A stretch of DNA of 64,000 bases from Begonia masoniana (taxonomy: Eukaryota; Streptophyta; Magnoliopsida; Cucurbitales; Begoniaceae): NCBI GenBank assembly GCA_022432975.1, contig CM039514.1, positions 7,485,519-7,549,518 on the forward strand, in the 5' to 3' direction. Below the pieces are notes generated by a model that worked only from the letters and a program-made list of their open reading frames with translations, ran no database searches and had not been told where the DNA came from. The translations under genes were made by a program, and so were the position numbers. This document shows positions 63,101 through 64,000 of this stretch, piece after piece (the stretch's first letter is position 1; each line of letters begins with the position of its first letter).

Positions 63101-64000
63101 GAGGGGGCAAAGGAGGACCAAGAATATATTCGGATGGCTAAGCATGTGGAGCAAGGCATAATCCGAAGATATTGGCTAGAGAACGGCTTGTTGAGAGGTC
63201 GTGGGAACCGATTATTCATTCCTAGTTGGCAAGGACTACGGCAGCGCATCATGAAGGAGGCGCATGACACAAAGTGGGCAGGACATCCGGGGGTTGAAAG
63301 GATGATGGCACTTTTGAGCCGTAACTATACTTGGCCGAGAATGAAAGATGATGTGGAGCTCTATGTGAAGACTTGTCATGTGTGCCAAGTTGACAAGACC
63401 GAAAGGAGAAAAGAGGCGGGGCCTCTTCAACCACTTCCCATACCGGAGAAACCATGGGATTCGGTGTCAATGGACTTCATTACGGGGTTTCCACCTATTG
63501 GGGGAATCGGCACTATCATGGTGGTAGTAGACCGATTATCTAAATATGCAATCTTTATGGGAGTGCCAAAGAATTGCTCGGCATTGGATGCGGCGGAGCA
63601 CTTTCTTAAGGGAGTTGTCAAAGTTTTTGGACTTCCTAAGGAGATTATAAGTGATCGGGATCCCCGATTCACCGGCAAATTTTGGACAAGCTTGTTCAAA
63701 CATTTGGGCACGGAGCTCAAATTTTCAACCGCCAATCATCCACAAACCGATGGCCAAACGGAGAGGATCAACGCATTGCTTGAGGAGTATCTTAGACACT
63801 ATGTCACGGCTACTCAAAGGAATTGGCTTGAGTTGTTGGATTCGGCACAATTCTCATACAACATTCATAAGACGTCTACAACCGAAAGGAGTCCATCCGA
63901 GATAGCACTTGGTTTTCAACCAACCACACCAATGGAGATGGCTCGGGGGCAAGAGCAAGGGTCTTGCCCGGCGGCATTTCAATATGGGATGGATCGGGCC
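60119..64000 (+). CDS. Ty3/gypsy Gag-Pol polyprotein, open to the window edge
   Basis: ATG 60119 ([20 protein letters not shown]) opens a frame I could follow without a stop for 1,294 codons to the last base. Domains in order: Gag with a capsid-like segment ([13 protein letters not shown]), a compact knuckle [13 protein letters not shown] (C-X2-C-X3-H-X4-C), aspartic protease [13 protein letters not shown] with YLDDIVVYS, RNase H ([11 protein letters not shown]), the HHCC finger ([10 protein letters not shown]...CHVCQ), and the integrase core with MDFITGFPP and SDRDPRF. The C-terminal part is cut off by the window. Of the four gypsy copies it is the only one with no visible lesion, so it may be recently active. 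Confidence 0.93.
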   Translation, partial: MEGSIQDQLNLIIERMTRLEAFTGVSMATQEDKPLLVDLRNLRKEMGDFQASTGADNLAIEQHVAETIDRIDKELARLGRDAVGGSSRRLQTPTLPCKVPEPKPYNGNRDAKELENFLWDMKQYFVASSVEEVSQVMVASMYLGGDAKLWWRQHQSKGPIINTFEVLERELRERFLPQNSAWASKEALRKLRQTGSIRDYVRDFSSLLLNLDNMHEDDKLFNFMTGLQPWAQAELRRHGVRDVFSAISIAEGLVDYKATSFSEKKKTKDDKKGNKQYGGKDKGKSFGGGFKSKGSDQPQKKKSSGCFICDGNHYARDCPNKGSVSSVRVKEDAFEEESKPRVNPIQLVNALSSKEGVTPKLGLMYVEVSIRGKKIRAMLDTGATNNFLSSKKAEELGLEISKSASMIKAVNSDVQPIKGTTEPLMKVGEWQGACPLMVVPLDDFELILGLEFFRLAKATVMPHLGGMLIQDDSCPCLVKSETRGGGRSMLSSLQVKAGLKRGETTFLATLREVKEDNVKKVPNSVLDVLEEYVDVMPTELPRRLPPRRNVDHKIELVPGAVPPAQAPYRMAPPELAELRKQLDDLLDSGLIQPSKAPYGAPVLFQRKKDGTLRMCVDYRALNKVTVKNKYPIPNASDLFDRLAQASYFTKLDLRSGYWQVRVAKGDEAKTAMVLRYGSFEFLVMPFGLTNAPATFCNLMTEVLYDYLDRFVVVYLDDIVVYSKTLDEHVRHLREVLGKLRQYSLYVKKEKCEFASEEINFLGHYIKKGTIRMDGRKIEAINTWETPTKVAELRSFLGLANYYRRFIEEYSRIVSPLTDLLRKNHSWLWTDACQEAFEKLKKKVTSEPVLRLPIFEAPFEVFTDASDRAIGGVLTQEGHPIAYESRKLKGAEERYSAHEKEMVAVIHCLLTWRHYLLGAKFVVVTDNVANTYFRSQKKLSPKQARWQEFLAEFDFTWIHKAGTENKVADALSRKTCVELVSSITEVHSNFLEEIKEGAKEDQEYIRMAKHVEQGIIRRYWLENGLLRGRGNRLFIPSWQGLRQRIMKEAHDTKWAGHPGVERMMALLSRNYTWPRMKDDVELYVKTCHVCQVDKTERRKEAGPLQPLPIPEKPWDSVSMDFITGFPPIGGIGTIMVVVDRLSKYAIFMGVPKNCSALDAAEHFLKGVVKVFGLPKEIISDRDPRFTGKFWTSLFKHLGTELKFSTANHPQTDGQTERINALLEEYLRHYVTATQRNWLELLDSAQFSYNIHKTSTTERSPSEIALGFQPTTPMEMARGQEQGSCPAAFQYGMDRA

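Larger units (their letters stand above)
59305..64000 (+). mobile_element. Ty3/gypsy retrotransposon, right part outside the window
   Basis: A 5' LTR (59305-60087), primer site and open gag-pol are present; the 3' LTR lies beyond the right edge. LTR length, sequence and CCHC type differ from the two larger gypsy families, so it is a third lineage, possibly of the Reina or CRM kind. Confidence 0.92.

Overview
The window is nuclear DNA from a flowering plant, almost certainly a eudicot. The evidence is intron-rich genes with plant-type products (a chloroplast chaperone-like protein, plant CDC5, plant PP1), long Ty3/gypsy LTR retrotransposons primed by initiator tRNA-Met, and several Mutator-like (MULE) DNA transposons. 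The species cannot be named from the sequence.

Layout. 1-776 is a pure (TCT)n tract that runs off the left edge. 880-1910 holds a broken CGFS-type glutaredoxin (GRXS14-like). 2575-8725 is a graveyard of small inverted-repeat elements around a 3.7 kb solo gypsy-type LTR (3633-7325). 8743-38286 reads as one MULE inflated to about 29.5 kb by two later gypsy insertions: a minus-strand three-LTR tandem element (9668-23202) and a plus-strand element (27462-37644, target-site duplication CAATC) that landed in codon 9 of the MULE transposase. Without the insertions the MULE would be about 5.8 kb.

38335-53716 is the gene island, all on the plus strand. It holds a serine/threonine phosphatase PP1 catalytic subunit (38531-42753), a CPP1-like chloroplast membrane protein (44902-48799) and the MYB/NineTeen-complex splicing factor CDC5 (49590-53716). 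The MULE ends only about 245 bp upstream of the PP1 start codon. CDC5 carries an in-frame stop before its conserved C-terminal exons.

54661-58555 is a second, decayed MULE containing a solo LTR with target-site duplication GCCCA. 59040-59304 is another MULE-type end, interrupted at 59305 by a fourth gypsy element whose gag-pol frame is open from 60119 to the right edge.

The features I would look at first are these. (1) Three different LTR families (six LTR copies) carry the same arrangement of splice donor, 48-51 nt micro-exon and short terminal exon ending in TAG, with reading phase kept. (2) Arrays of palindromic TGACGTCA (bZIP/TGA-type) sites lie in the gypsy LTRs. (3) Consecutive perfect hairpins lie just inside the MULE ends. 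(4) CDC5 has a premature stop and a GC-AG intron. The three host genes share no pathway; each is a housekeeping function.
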